A DNA stretch of 64,000 nt from Quillaja saponaria. Its lineage: Eukaryota; Streptophyta; Magnoliopsida; Fabales; Quillajaceae. Position 1 is the first letter of the stretch. Every line of letters begins with the position of its first letter. The notes beneath the pieces were generated by a model. That model saw nothing but the letters and a program-made list of their open reading frames with translations, was not told where the DNA came from and did no database searches. The stretch spans positions 16,207,142-16,271,141 of the forward strand of contig CM055606.1 in NCBI GenBank assembly GCA_029379385.1. The letters run 5' to 3'. The position numbers and the translations under genes are program-made. Below are positions 29,186 through 53,733 of this stretch, one piece after another.

Positions 29186-29193
29186 AATTTATA
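29186..29193 (-). promoter_or_regulatory. TATA box of peroxidase C
   Basis: TATAAATT on the minus strand, about 64 bp upstream of the ATG at 29122, followed by a GA-repeat leader next to the ATG. Confidence 0.6.
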
Positions 29194-29199
29194 AACAGA

Positions 29200-31275
29200 C
29201 AAACACATTAATGATTATAATAAATGTTAGACGTAAAAAGGAGATAAAATATTTATTATCCTTGTTTTAGCCAAATGATTTTTTCTTAAAATAGTAATCT
29301 TCTTTAACAAAGTCTATATATCTCTCTATCAAATGGGTCGGACTGTCCTTCTTCATTTCAATTTTATTTAATTTCTTCCCTACCCATTTAATTAATTTAG
29401 CCAATGTTGCAAGTAATGTCCCACGTGGCCACATTATGGAATTTACAATTCTTTATGCTGGATATGCAGATCCCATCACTGTCTGTCGGTAAGGGTGTAT
29501 ATTATCCTAACCAACTCGATAAAATTGGTTTGGTATTATTAATTATTTAAATTGCTCTCGTTAGGTTTTTTCATAATTTTGTTGAGTTAATTTGGTTCAA
29601 ATTGAATGATAAAATCGAGTACCTGGATCAATTTTAATATTATTATTACATATTTTTATAAACTTAAATAACATAAATCAAAATTATCTCTTAGTTTGAT
29701 ATTCATACCATGATATTAAAATTTGTAATGTTATAATATTATAATTTATTATTAACAAATTTAAATTTAACCTTAATTACTATTGATACATAATTATTAA
29801 TATATTATAAATTTATTATATTTAAAATAATTCAAAAGAAATTATTAATAATCATAAAAAATTATTATTCTAATTAATTTTAAAATAAATAAGAATTATA
29901 AAAAAATATAAAATAAAATAAATAGTCTATTTATAATAACGTAATAACTAAAAATATTTATGTAGTAAAACCTCACAATGATATTTAAGAAAATAAAAAA
30001 AAATTTATGTACATATACAAATATATCAATTTACTAAAAAATAAACTCATAAATTTATTTTTAATTTTTAAAATAGAAAAAAAATTAAAAATTAAAATGA
30101 TAGTATTATAACTTTGAAAATTATATTTTTAATATTTTTGAATATATAATATTTAAAAAGAAGAAGATATAATTCATAAATTTAAGAAAAAGTTAAAACA
30201 GGCCAACTAGCCACAGCACGTTGTCATTGAGAAAAATTATTACAAGAATCAATGCATTCTTTTACAACCAAGTGTCCTCAAAAGGTCCTCTAATCCAAAA
30301 AAAACAAAAAAATGTCGTGAAAAGGTGCACAAATAATTGAACCTTTCTATGCATAACAGGCCCACTAGCCAGTAGCCACAGCACTTTGTCTCTTTTCATT
30401 CTTAGAATAGTATATTACCATCATAATTGTTAAATCTGTCGTAAAAATAATCTGATTTAAGATTAATTTTATTAATCAAAATTCAAAAATAAAAAAAGAA
30501 AGAATATGATAGGGACTATCGGGGAGAAGCAGCAGCCCTAGATGAGTTTTATTTTGAGAGACGAAACTACTATCAGTAAACAGCCTTTGGCAAATGGAGA
30601 AGCCATTAAGTTTCTTAGGCTTATATATATAATTCAAAGTCTAATGCTACATCTCCAATGACATTTTCAAAGCTCGAGGGAATAGGTAGTAAAAATATAA
30701 TGTATGTGATTTGTGTTTAATCGAATTAATATATAAATCAGTGAATACCAGTAGATATTTATTCAATAAAATAAATTAAATGGAGCAACCACTGTTTAAT
30801 AAAAATACAATAATAAAAAACAAGATGACAATTCTTGTAAATCTCAATGTGGATTTTCTTGTTTACCTAGATCTCCTCTTTAATTGTTTGACCTAAATAC
30901 AAAGAAAATAGATTCCTTCCGGTTTCCCACCCCCATTCAATGCACGAGGGGCTGCTAGGCGCCAGCTCCACTCCTTTTGTGTAGCAGCCTTCGCTTTCAG
31001 CATTTAAATTCAGACTTTATGATACAAACCCAAATCTGAATTGAGGGATTTGATCTACAACCACCGTACTGATAATGTTTCATATAATTCATTGACCTTT
31101 CAAAGGGAATACAGCTCCTCCTTTCCTATAGCTTTCATACTTGGACTACTAAAATCATTTTCTCCTAAGATTTTCATTTCACCCAAAAGGCAGTCGTTCT
31201 TTTTTACTAGAAACTGGAAATAGGGTAGGTGTTATTGTTCCTTTGAACCAGATCCTTTTATATTCTTGTTGGAAT
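29200..31275. other. Intergenic upstream of peroxidase C
   Basis: No gene is supported. 29640-30180 is very AT-rich. 30190-30400 has two near-repeats of the CACAGCACTTTGTC/CACAGCACGTTGTC stretch also seen at 18470-18640. 30510-30700 is related to the 787-bp unit at 19585, and 30900-31000 is the GCACGAGGGG module piece. From 31085 it parallels 1315 onward. Confidence 0.5.
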
Positions 31276-31775
31276 ACGAAATGATATACACGAAAAAGAT
31301 AGACTCCAAAAAAAAATTCTTTTTAAAAAAATTAAATATATTTAAAATGAGAGAATTGATTTTTTTTCATTTTTCAACATAACTCATGTTGCAACTTGTA
31401 AAATGATCTAAATCCCTTCTTACTTATATGTAATATAAAAAAAATGCTTTTGTACCAAAAAATATATATATATATATATAATTAATTCAATAACCTCATT
31501 CTGAAGTTAGCTATGTGCTCACCACACGAAATGATATAAATGAAAAAGACAGACTCCAAAAACATTCTTTTAAAATTAATTATATTAAATATATTTTTAT
31601 AAGAAAATTGATGTATTTCGCTTTCCGACATAACTCATGATGCAACTTGCAAGATATCTAAATCCCTTCTTCCTTATCTGTAATATAAAAGAATGCTTTT
31701 ATATCAAAAAAAGGAGGAGAAAGAATTATAATTAATTCAATAACATCACTCTCAAGTTAGCTATGTGCTCACCAC
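31276..31775. repeat. 250-bp tandem duplication within the module flank
   Basis: ACGAAATGATATA starts two direct copies at 31276 and about 31526. Both contain GACTCCAAAAA, CATAACTCATG and GTGCTCACCACACG. The single-copy equivalents are at 1520-1728 and 21825-22023, so the duplication is specific to this interval. The first copy carries an expanded AT repeat at about 31463-31481. Confidence 0.75.
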
Positions 31776-32409
31776 ACGGCTCGACATGATAGGAATTTCT
31801 TGTTGGATTAAAAAAATTAACCATTCCATAGTTTGATCAGGAAGTCAAATGCAACTAGTCCTTTAGTATTGAGCAAACAGATTTAAAATTTGCTCTCATT
31901 TAAAAAGAATTTAATGTTGGAAGTTTCTACGCACACAGAAAGAAAGTTTGTATTTCACTGTTTGTGTTTTATTTCATCCCTTTGGATGTTCCTTGTGCAA
32001 ACTGGTGGATTCTGCATTCACCACGTTTCCAATGGCCTCTGTCAGCATTACATCAGTGCTTGTTCTGTTTCCTTTCGGTGAGAGATGTTGTTTGACTAAT
32101 ATAAGAGTTTTCAAAAGCTTGTTGATTATCATAGGGAATAAAGCATTTCATATTGCAACCAAGGCTACATAAAAATGCTTTATTCTTTGTGAACAGAGAT
32201 TTTTGTTCAATTTGTATATTTGTCCTTTTCAGCTCTGTTTTAGCAGCTTATAGATTGTTCTAAGATACGAGAGATCTCTAGGCAGCTCTGAGATAATATT
32301 AATATACATAAATAATTAGCACCGCAACAACATCAAACCATTTATTCAATACAACTTGATTTCAAAACAGTATGGTTTCTTGGCCTTAATTAACTTTCAC
32401 TTAAGCTAA
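31776..32409. other. Module flank 3' of peroxidase D
   Basis: No gene is supported. 31780-31920 parallels 22024-22160. 31975-32060 carries CCCTTTGGATGTTCCTTGTG and the GCATTACATCAGTGCTTGTT piece shared with 14575 and 26990. 32090-32230 carries the GCTTGTTGATT piece found 3' of B, C, D and E. Confidence 0.6.
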
Positions 32410-34309
<1,900 letters not shown>

Positions 34310-34348
34310 TTACTTCTGAGACGTGAGCTGCTAGCTAGATTTTGTCTT

Positions 34349-34356
34349 AATTTATA
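34349..34356 (-). promoter_or_regulatory. TATA box of peroxidase D
   Basis: TATAAATT on the minus strand, about 70 bp upstream of the ATG at 34279. The leader and upstream 150 bp are nearly the same as those of E. Confidence 0.6.
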
Positions 34357-34379
34357 AACAAACAAACAAATTAATTTTC

Positions 34380-35772
34380 TCAAAATTAATTATTATAATG
34401 TTAGAATAATAAAGGAGATAAAATGTTTGTTACCTAAAATACCCTTGTTTTAGTCAATTTTAAAGAATAAATAGTAGTCGTCTTTAACAAAGTCTATTTA
34501 TATCTACCAAAACGTGTTGGACTGTTCTTCTTCATTTTCTATTTTCATAATTTTTATTGGTTCGATATTTCAAAGTGTAGGTAAGAACTAAAGTTCGAGA
34601 TTTCATTGTGTACGTAAGAACTAGACTGAACTCATCTCTTAAATTTAATCATATACAGTCAATAACATAACCAGAAATTTGAGTTAGTGGAGTCAATCAA
34701 TAAATACTGATATATTTTTATATTTAATGTAAAATCAATTAAATATATTTTTATAAAACTAATTGTTTTATACTTAATTTGAATTTATATCATAAAGATG
34801 TTACATATCAATTTTCAGTTTCATCCCATAGTTCTTAGTATTCTATTATTATATACTTAAAAAATTAAAAATAGTTGAATTTTAATAGTGAAATACTAAA
34901 TTTGATTTTTGAACTAATTAAAAAACATTTTACAAGGTCTAATTAACTATTGATAACATAAATTGTTTAAAACTTATTATGAACCTACAAAATTTTATTT
35001 TACTTTGAAATACTAAAAATAGATGAAATTTGAAATATATGTTTAGTAATGTTAAAATTAAATACTAATTTAATTATAACATATTGTAATTTATTTTCAA
35101 ATAATACTATTGAATTCAAATTTCTTCCTATTAAAGTAATTATTTTATTAATTTCATTTATAAAATTACAACAATGTGTATTTACTATTATAATAATGAT
35201 TTTTCAAATTTGAATGGAGTTGGAGAATATATAAAAATAATAATGAATGAATAGGGTTTTTTTTAGTCCAAAGTTGAAGTGGGGTTGGGTGAGATAACAA
35301 ATTACAACAATGTGTATTTACTATTTATTTGTTCAATTAATAATTTCATAGAGAATAGAAAGACATATATTAATATATCAATCCACTTGTAGGTATTATA
35401 AATAGAAAAAATTAAAATACAAGATTGCTTTATCATGTAGTGACAGTTGGGCTTATGATTCCTTAAATCATTGAGTGACTAATATAAGAGTTTTCAAAAG
35501 CTTGTTGATTATCATATGGAATACAGCAACCACGGCTACATGAAAAATGCTTTATTCTTTGTAAACAGAGATTTTTGTTCAATAAGTATAATTGTCCTTT
35601 TCGGCTTTGTTTTAGCAGCTTACTGTTCAAGATAAGAGAGATCTCTAGGCAGCTCTGAGGTAACATTAACATGCATAAATAATCAATACCACAATATCAT
35701 CAAACCATTTATTCAATACAACTTGATTTCAAAACAGTATGGTTTCTTGGCCTTAACTTTTACTTGACCTAA
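34380..35772. other. D-E interval with duplication junction at about 35478
   Basis: No gene is supported. 34380-34550 and 35370-35478 match the upstream region of E (38470-38660 and 39020-39130). At about 35478 the sequence switches directly to the 3' flank of peroxidase E, equivalent to 32092 onward 3' of D. The remainder is AT-rich, with a local direct repeat of ACAACAATGTGTATTTACTA at 35169 and 35306. Confidence 0.65.
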
Positions 35773-41700
<5,928 letters not shown>

Positions 41701-41716
41701 GAAATATTTGATGATC

Positions 41717-42875
<1,159 letters not shown>

Positions 42876-43105
42876 TAATAAGTATTTGGTTCTTCTAATG
42901 GGTGCCTCAAGGGTACTTTTTAAGATTATTAATAGAAAGTATGCAATATTAACTACAGTACTAGACCATGATTTCGATGATATTTATTGTATAAGTTACT
43001 ACTTTTAGAAAATTTCAATTTTCAAAAATAATATTTATTTCACTTTATCAAGTATTCTTATAACACTAGTTAAAAAAAATTCTTTTTAAAAAATTATTAA
43101 GCATA

Positions 43106-45060
43106 TGGGTTTTGGTAGAGAAATTGAGGTCCTTTTTATAGAGATAAGTAGTATACACTACTTAATTAGTAGTAGCTAGTAGTAGTTTTCATTGTGCAAT
43201 TAATTAAATGACACACAGAAAATTCTTGTGTTTTACCTTGTCAATATTTCAGTGGGGAAACTTTCAGCTATATGCATAGCTCTGAATAAAGGTCTAATAC
43301 AGTGTTGCATTTAGTACTGCATAATGGTCTAATTAATACATGTCTATTTCTCTACTTATCTTACCATGCCGTTGGTATCCCTATTGATTAATGCATTCTA
43401 TACTTTTTTGCATTTAGAATGAATAAATTAGTACAAAGTTTAATTGAAATTGATTTCAAATTTTTTTCTTCTTTCTCAATTTTAAATTCTGCATTTTTAT
43501 GATTTTATGTTTTAAAATTTGCAGAGATAAGTTAGTATCATATTGAATGACCATTTATCATTAACATTTTTAACTAGCAAGCAACCGTTTCTGCCATATT
43601 CTCACGCAATCATTTTCATTTTCAAGTCTCTTTCTCTCCCGTTTGTTCGTTTGTCTAGTTACTAAAGAGATCTTATTTCCATAATAATAGTATATATCCA
43701 AAAAATACTTAATTAATTTTTTGTAGGTTCCAAACACGAAAATTAAAGTAAATCACGTGTTAACTATTATTTTTAACTTATAAGAGACTTCATTTCAAAT
43801 CAACAGTTAAACTTGTTTATGAGAATTATTCAATTTTTAATTCTAAAAGAGAAAACTATTACACTTATATACTTGTTAATTTACACGTCCAACATAGAAT
43901 TTGAGGTCTCACACTTGCTTTATAATCCTTTTACATAACATGTTAGGTAAAATCCAATAATGATTGAGGACAAAATGGAAAATTCTTATTTAGGACCATG
44001 GAATATTCTTATCTAGGACTACAACTAATTTCCTTTAATAATATATAGTAAGATATGTACTTATTTACTATTATGATTATTCAAGATAATATCAGTTTTA
44101 ATTCGGTCATTCAAGAATTTTCTAAGTTAATTTTATCTTTCAAGAATCAAAATTTCTTAAACAAGCTTCATTCTTCTATTTACATGTTATGAATTAACGA
44201 AATAACCACATTTTACATAATAATAATAAGAACAATGTACATAATTTGTTTTTATATTTTGCAAAACTTTTTTAGTCATTTTATCATTAAATTATATAAA
44301 ATTATTTTATTTATGCATAATAGGAGAATGAGAAAATATAACTTGATTAAAAAATTTGAATTTTAGAGGATGAAATTGAACAAAAATGATTTTTAGATGA
44401 CTTAATTTAAAACTAAAGCAATCCTATGGACTAAAACAACCGTCAACTTTTACAAATAAAAAAAAAAAAAAAAACAAAACAAAGTTTTTCCATGATTATT
44501 GACTAGTGGTGCAATTTTCAAACACGTAAGATTAAAATTATTTTAGTTTTAAGTTGATTTCAATTTCTGTATTCACTAACATACTAATATCACTAAGTTG
44601 TTACATTTTTACCGGGTGATGTCTAATTGTCTACTACTGATATATGAAGGATGGTTAGTGGATAATTTTTACTGTTTTAAGTAGTTAGTTTCTAAGAGTA
44701 TTGTTTAAGACTTTAGGGCATGATTCAGTGTTATTAACTTTTTGTTGATGTCTTACCAACTCTATATTTATTCAAGAGGTAGAACCGTAGAAGGACAAAT
44801 TAAGAACCTTCCTTCTCGTTAGTGCAGCAGCATAACAAACACAAGATAGAGTTTCCATTTTTTCTTCTTTTGACAATACATATGGATGGAACTGAGTTGA
44901 CAGTTCAATTTTGTCAAATTTTGTGTCTAAACAATCCAGAACAAAATACTCCATACAAAGGTAAAATTCCAGAGGTTTACTGTGCCGAACTGAACTAATT
45001 AGTGGAATATTAAATACAACACAAAGATGAGAAATGACCAAGCTAAAAAATTGTCTAGCA
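43106..45060. other. Upstream region of the deleted peroxidase F
   Basis: 43106-44100 parallels 53734-55030 and 59690-60950, the promoter sides of G and H. 44500-44700 parallels 56220-56480, and 44780-44900 parallels 61540-61660. No gene is seen; it connects F to the CPN60 relic exactly as the region 3' of CPN60 connects to H. Confidence 0.6.
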
Positions 45061-45071
45061 AATCATGTGTT

Positions 45072-48000
45072 GTAGTTATCGTCTTGGGGCATTCAGTCAC
45101 AATAGCTTCAGTTGTTATCATCAAAGATGATACACTGCAAGGAAAGGTAACAAAACAACACAATGTTACAGAACTTTTTTAAATAACATATACAAAGATA
45201 TCTGCAGCGTGAGTATAGCTTCAAAACTTTACAGTATTCACCTAAAATTATAAAGAGGAAAAGGCTGAACCAAGATACTGAGCAAATGAAATGCATGAAT
45301 TGATACTTTCTTTTTTAATGTGAAAAATGAAAAAAAAAAATGATGAACATAAATAAATTAAAGACAACTACAGACCTTTGGCAGCATCATACCCTAAATC
45401 AGTGTTATCCTGTTCCAAGAGCTTACCAACAACAACGTCCCCCTCAACTCCCGCGTTTGAAGCAATTGTGTGAACAGGGGTCTGCATTGTTCAGGGCAGG
45501 AGATGAAGAATAAATCAATTCGGATCACCAAAAAAGTTACTAGAACATAACTTGAAAAGCAAATTGCTACAAAAGTTCAAACAGAATTTAAATACAAGCA
45601 TAACGAATACACACCTTCAGAGCATTTTGGATAATCAGGACACCAATCTTTTGACCTAAGTTGGCTGTCTGAAGTTTATCCAACTCCTTTGATGCATAAA
45701 AAAGAGCAACACCACCACCTACAATTGGAACTTTTTATTAAATCAGTTCACAGGCCGTAGACTTCGATACATAAATTTGCAAAAGGACTAATCTCAGTGG
45801 TTCAAAATCTACCTGGCACTATACCTTCTTCTATAGCTGCCTTAGTGCATTTAAGGCATCTGTTATTCTATCCTTCTTCTCATTAACTTCAGTTTCACTA
45901 ACTCCTCCAATCAGCAAAATGTAGTTTAGAAATTGTTTTCATTACAGCACACTTCCTAAGAGTATGCTAATTACAATAAGTGAAAAATAGCCATCTAGGT
46001 AACACTAGAGGCCAACTAAATGATCAAACATCTCAACAACCAAACCTTAAATACAGCAACACTTCATAATCAGATGTAATATTTTCAATTCCTGACCGGT
46101 TCTATTTTCATAAATAAACACCCCCAAATCAAGTTATGAAAAAAGTCTCAGATAGAACACAGCTAAAGAAACAATGGTGCAAACAACCTAAGGAGGCAAC
46201 ACAAACCTGTTCACATCTCTCTTTCAATAGCCTTCTTGTCACCAGCTCCATCAAGAATAACCGTGTCATCCTTGGTAATTGTGATCTAAAACAATAAAAC
46301 CGAAATTAGTTGTTTTTTGCTCTTTATATTAGATCAAGAAAGGATCAAAAACTTTGAACGATAAAATAACTTTAAAATTTACCTTCTTGCAAGTGCCTAG
46401 AATATCCAAGTCCACTTTTTAATGGTTCAAGCCAAGTTCCTCAGTAATAAGCTAAAACATACAAAATGGACATCATTCAGGGGTCATACAATACAATCAA
46501 ATAGGAAGTTGGTCATCAGAATAATAACTCACATCACCCCCCCCCCCCCCCCCCCCCCCCCCGCGTAAGAACAGCAAGATCCTGCAAGGTTACCTTCCTA
46601 TTTTCACCAAAACCTGGTGCCTTGATCGCACAAACCAATAACAATGCATCTTCCTATGAAGAGCTTCTATTATCTTTATAAGTAATGCTAAAGAGGAAGA
46701 AATCAAACCTTGATCCCAACATGGGGCTTATTTAGAATAAGAGTGGCTAGTGCATCGGACTCCACATCCTCGGCAACAATTAATAAAGGCCGTTGTTTCT
46801 GCAAACAAGAAGTCTCAGCCAACATCTACAAACTGAAAAACTCAATGCAGGCGAAACTATTTAAAATTCTCACCTTCAAAGCCAACTCTAATACTTTAAC
46901 AACAGCATTTATGCTTGAGATTTTCTTCTCATGGGTTAGAATGAGAGGATCTTCAAGTTCCTATACACACATCCATGGACATGGTTAAAATGGAAGTAAA
47001 TCATATAAAAAAATCTATAACTAATTGCACAAGTAAAATCAAAACAGCTTTTTTTTAACATTCTCCCGTCCTTATAACCACCGAAGTATTAACAGTTTGG
47101 ATTTTGCAGATTCTTATTGCAAAAAGGAAAAAAGAAACAAAATACAGAACTTACACATTTCTGGTTCTTCTGGTTTGTTATGAAATAAGGAGAAATATAG
47201 CCCCTGTCTAGCTTCATCCCTTCAACAACTACCAACTCATTGTACAAAGTTTTTCCATCCTGAAACATAGCAAAGAGTAAGTTCCAGCATATTGGGAACA
47301 TGTCAGACAAAAATTCTACTTTTCGTTGCAAATTAAAAGTAATAGAAAGACTATGACTATCAAGGTAGGAAAAGTATTCAAGTGCACTTTAACAAAGAAA
47401 CAAAAAACTAGTAGAAAATTTCCTCGAAAGAACAGGCAGAGGTCCAATAAAAGCCAACACGGTCAACCTAATGGATCCTACTTATACAAACCCTAAAAAG
47501 TGCATAAGGTAACCATTTGCAGACTTACTGAGATTGAAATAACTCCATCTTTGCCAACTCTCTCCATAGTCTTTGCAATCAACTCACCAATTTCTCTCTC
47601 CCCATTTGCAGATATTGTCCAAAAATGTCATTGAAGATCCATGTATCAATCTTGGATTAAAAGTCCTGACTCTAGTTAGACACTCTTCAAAGAATATCCA
47701 AGCAAGAAGAAATTCAAGTAGAAACATAAACTAATGAATCAGCCAGTGCTATTTCTTCAGATGTGCTGATCATCCGTCTGCATTTGAGGTTCATTACCAC
47801 AGCATCAACTGCCATGGCGATACCCCGTCTAATGTCCATTGCATTCTTCCCAGCTGCCACTGACTTGCACCCTTCGGTAAATATTGCTTTGGTACGAACT
47901 GTAGCACATGTGGTTCCTGCAAACAAAGTCAAAAGCATTCTTAACAGTTCCAAATAGTGCAAGGTCACTGAAGCACTGTTCACTGTTAAAGCTTTTAATC

Positions 48001-48960
48001 AACGAGCATATGCCATAACAAGTTCATAAACTTGGCTATTTCCAATATCGCCAACACAAACCTAAACACATCATCTTCTGCTAATAGTAAGAATGCCATT
48101 GGTGAAGATTAACTACAGATCCTCTTTGTCACAACTTACCATCACCAGCTACAACGCTAGCACCAACATACTTGAATTTATCCTGGAAATCAATACTCTT
48201 TGCAACAGTTACTCCAACTTTTGTCACTTTTTGGGCCCCAAACTTTGCTCAATCACCACATTGCGCCCCTTTAACAGAAGAAATTCAGCATTAGCTCTGG
48301 TAAACAAAACCAGTTAAATAAACAGAAAGTATTATCAACATAAGATCTACTACCGGGCATAGAAAAATGAATAAATCCAATCAAAGGGAATCCATTCTTG
48401 TCTCAAAGACAGAAATCTATCTAAATAAAACCGTTACCAAAAATTCTTTTTACCCATTGAATATACTACTAGTCTAAAGATATTCAAACTACCCTTGTAA
48501 ACCCACATTTAGAATAATAATAATAAAATAAACCATCAACTACATAATGTCAAATAGCCTACAAATCTGCAATCTTTTCCACAAAAAATAAAACATATAG
48601 GTGCTCTTTTCCCTGATTTCATACCGTGGTAAGAAAATCAAGCACTAATCTAAAACCACATCAAACACAATCAAGCTGGTCTTAAAATTTGGAGACCTTA
48701 GGGACCATGGTCACTTTGACAGCATTAGCAAGCTCTTCAACACCTATCAGCATCAGAGCACGAGCCTCCCCTCCAAATTTGATATTTTTAGCTCCATAAT
48801 TTCTGCTCCAACTCAATCTACTACCAACCTGTGCAACAAAGAATGACACAAAACACATCATAAAATTTTAATGGAAAAAGCTAATAACTTCACGACATTC
48901 TGATTGAAAATTTCCATAATCAAGAGAAATATGGCACCTGCTGAGCAGTCCTAGCAACCC
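45072..48960 (-). pseudogene. Decayed mitochondrial CPN60 (HSP60) copy with introns
   Basis: Minus-strand pieces match a plant mitochondrial chaperonin-60 in order. They are RVARTAQQ (48957-48938), [17 protein letters not shown] (about 48830-48694), NVVIEQSFGAPKV (48270-48139), [18 protein letters not shown] (about 47920-47728), [20 protein letters not shown] (47622-47527), and further pieces down to 45072. The same exon and intron borders occur in the gene at 61980-64000, so the copy arose by DNA duplication, not retroposition. Breaks: a one-base loss in the exon at 45813-45910, most of the [12 protein letters not shown] exon gone (46045-46115), and an extra T in the exon near 46206-46288. 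In addition a C26 tract lies inside the exon at 46532-46645, the [10 protein letters not shown] exon is reduced to about ten bases near 45233, and the last exon is shifted with its GGM tail lost. It cannot encode a chaperonin. Its 5' end is unclear. Confidence 0.88.
46537..46562. repeat. poly(C)26 tract inside the CPN60 relic
   Basis: The intact gene has CACCCCCTGTGAG at this point. Here a run of 26 C replaces it, inside what was the ThrGlyGlyAsp end of an exon. This is a large mononucleotide expansion; the length may be uncertain in the assembly. Confidence 0.8.
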
Positions 48961-48989
48961 TGTAAATTAAAAGGAGCAGGAATTTATAG

Positions 48990-50460
48990 TCAGATCAACC
49001 ACTTACTCTTGAGAAAATTGAAGAATTATTTGGAAGCTTTCACAATGAATTCAAGAATGATTCCAATTCCGGAATTATTTTTCTGCAGGTTCATGCTCAG
49101 TTGATGAAATGGGCTAATGAATTGACTTTCAAGCTCTTATGGCTGTAGTTTAATCCATTTTCAGACCCTTGAGGACAGGCAAAATTTATTACTTGCCTAA
49201 ATTGAAATTTAAGGGTTAATTAGGAATTTTGTTAGAGTTAAGTCTGTCTTCCCTGCAATGGTCTGTCCAATATTCAAATAATGAATTTGTTAGTTTTTGT
49301 TAGAATTAGTTAGTTGTAGATTCACACTTTCTCTCAAACCTTATCCTTTTCCTCTTGTTTTATTACATTCCCGTTGAATCACTAGCCAGAATCCCCAATT
49401 CAGACAAAAAAGATCTAACAAAATCAAAGCACCCAGAACTTAAAATTTCACGATTCAAAACTTAAAATTGTTACAAATAATGCCTATTTGTATCGGAGAG
49501 CTAGCTGCTTTCATTTTTGTCCAGCTTTTGGGAATAAAACTCTTCTCCTTCCCCAATTTCTCTCTGTTTCTCTCTCCCTCCTTTACTATTTCTCTGTAAT
49601 TTCCTTACATATAGTCTATCACAATACGGCACTCAAATGCTTAAATCCCTTCTAACAAACCAATGTTAAAATGACAGAAAAACATTATCAGAAAGTACAA
49701 ATTAAAGAAGGTTCAGATCAGACGTACCCAACTTTTGAGGCGAGGCTAGAAGCAAAATGGTACATGATGTCAGATTGGTTGAGAAAATCTCAAAGTTATA
49801 GTCTAGATGGTGAAGGTTTACGTGAGAAATGGGAGGCCGGTTTAGTTTTTTGAAGGAAAGGGACGACTTCGAGAATCAGCAGAAACTTTTTTGTATGCGA
49901 ATCAGAGGAGAGTAGTGTTGAGGCAAGCCTACATTTTTTGTGTGAGAAGAGGAGAGCCCTTATTCATACTATTCAATCGTCATCATCAACATCTTACAAA
50001 ACTGGAGCAGGAGGGCTAATTTCCTCCTTTCCTGCTTTCTCCTGTTTTCCCCTTGTTTTTTCCTTCCCTGATAGATTTCAAAGCAAATGAGCTGAATACT
50101 TGTAATTTCAATCCCATGAGATTATGGTTTCAATTTGTTGAAGAAAAGTACATAAAGTTCATTCCTTTTTCTTGAAATGATATTGTTTTTGAAAACAAAG
50201 TGAAACAGAGGCACAAATCAATGAACAATATTTTCCTAATCCACACTGAAAGAATAAGAAAAAATTAATCTTGATTCCAGAGACTAAAATCAGAACCTTC
50301 TTTTGTCAAACCCACTCCAAGATACAAATGGGAACCAGAAGATATCAAAGAAAAAAGTGAACTTTTACATAAAATATGTACCTTTAAGTGCACCAGAGCG
50401 ACCAATGCGGCCTTTTGCCTTTCTGTTTCGGTATTGTTAGGTAGATTATAAATTTGTTGT
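48990..50460. other. Unassigned stretch at the 5' side of the CPN60 relic
   Basis: About 49005-49260 on the plus strand has coding-like composition, then CCCTTGAGGACAGGCAAAA, then TGTTAGAGTTAAG. This resembles the end of a Ty3/gypsy integrase and the start of an LTR, but the match is weak. 49671-49853 has a 60-residue frame with no recognised domain. 50388-50440 on the minus strand has an exon-like piece before a GTACAT donor (frame KAKGRIGRSGALK), not matching the CPN60 leader. Nothing is firm. Confidence 0.25.
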
Positions 50461-51471
50461 ATTATAAATATATTAAAAAATAAAAATATAATTATTATAT
50501 TTTTTATTTATAATTTATTTAATAATATTAAATAATACACATAACATCACCTTTTTATTTTCACGAAAGAAAAATAAAGATGAGAAAACAGAGATGCTTC
50601 ATGCTTGGTTAGTAGATAAGAACAAGGGAAAAGAAAATGAAGAAACGTTAACACTAGCGCTTATGAAGGAATGAAAGATGTAGAGAGCCACGAAGACGTT
50701 TGTGTTGTGGATGGAGTGAATTAAGGGAGGTGGGAAAGTTTTTCCGTTGATGCATCAATAAACAATGTTATATTTTTTGATTTACTTTTTCTTAATTAAT
50801 CAAGTTTCATCCTTATTGCTTCTGTGTGGTGTTATGCTAATAAATTCTTGAATTATTCAAATTTATTGTTCATTTCTATCTTTACTAGCTAGGTATTCAT
50901 CTATGAATGCTTTACTAATGTTTGATCCAAGTGTGCACGTGTAACACACATATAAGACGAGTGCATGTGCTACACAAGTTCTCACCACACACCAGTCTCC
51001 TTAAATTCTCTCTAAAATTGGAACAGGGTGACTAAATTTTTTTTGGTGCATTGTATTTTAAGGAGATTGGGCCAATTGGGCTTCTTAGTGGTCATTCATT
51101 TTGTTTAATTAAAGGCCGAAACCCAAGTTCCACATATCTTCATATATAATTCCAAATTTGTCACTTTGCTTTAATTAAGTTCAATAGCCCTGTGTGAGTT
51201 CTTAAGTTCAGTTTTTCTTTTTTCTCTTTCAGTTTAGAAGTTAAGTGGTTCAAGTCAATTTAGCTCACATAGACTAAAATTAATAATTTATGTCTAGATT
51301 ATAAAATTCATAATTCGCTTCAATCTCTCAATGTTTCAAAACAAGATGTCAATGATTCTCTATTAAGTAAATAAACAGACTTTTCCTTATTATTCCATTA
51401 TTAGTTGAGACAACACCAATTCATTTCATACACTGGCTGTATAATTAAGTTTCGCTAATTATTTGATGATC
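50461..51471. other. Intergenic between the CPN60 relic and peroxidase G
   Basis: No gene is supported. 50985-51110 is the second copy of the cluster II 3' flank (GGGCCAATTGGGCTTCTTAG). The rest is AT-rich. Confidence 0.5.
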
Positions 51472-53707
<2,236 letters not shown>

Positions 53708-53733
53708 CTAGCTAGCTAGCTGCTAATTGGAAT

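Noticed and set aside
49671..49853. 60-codon plus-strand frame starting MTEKHYQKV
   Set aside because: No domain is recognised, it is short, and it sits in a stretch of probable transposon debris.
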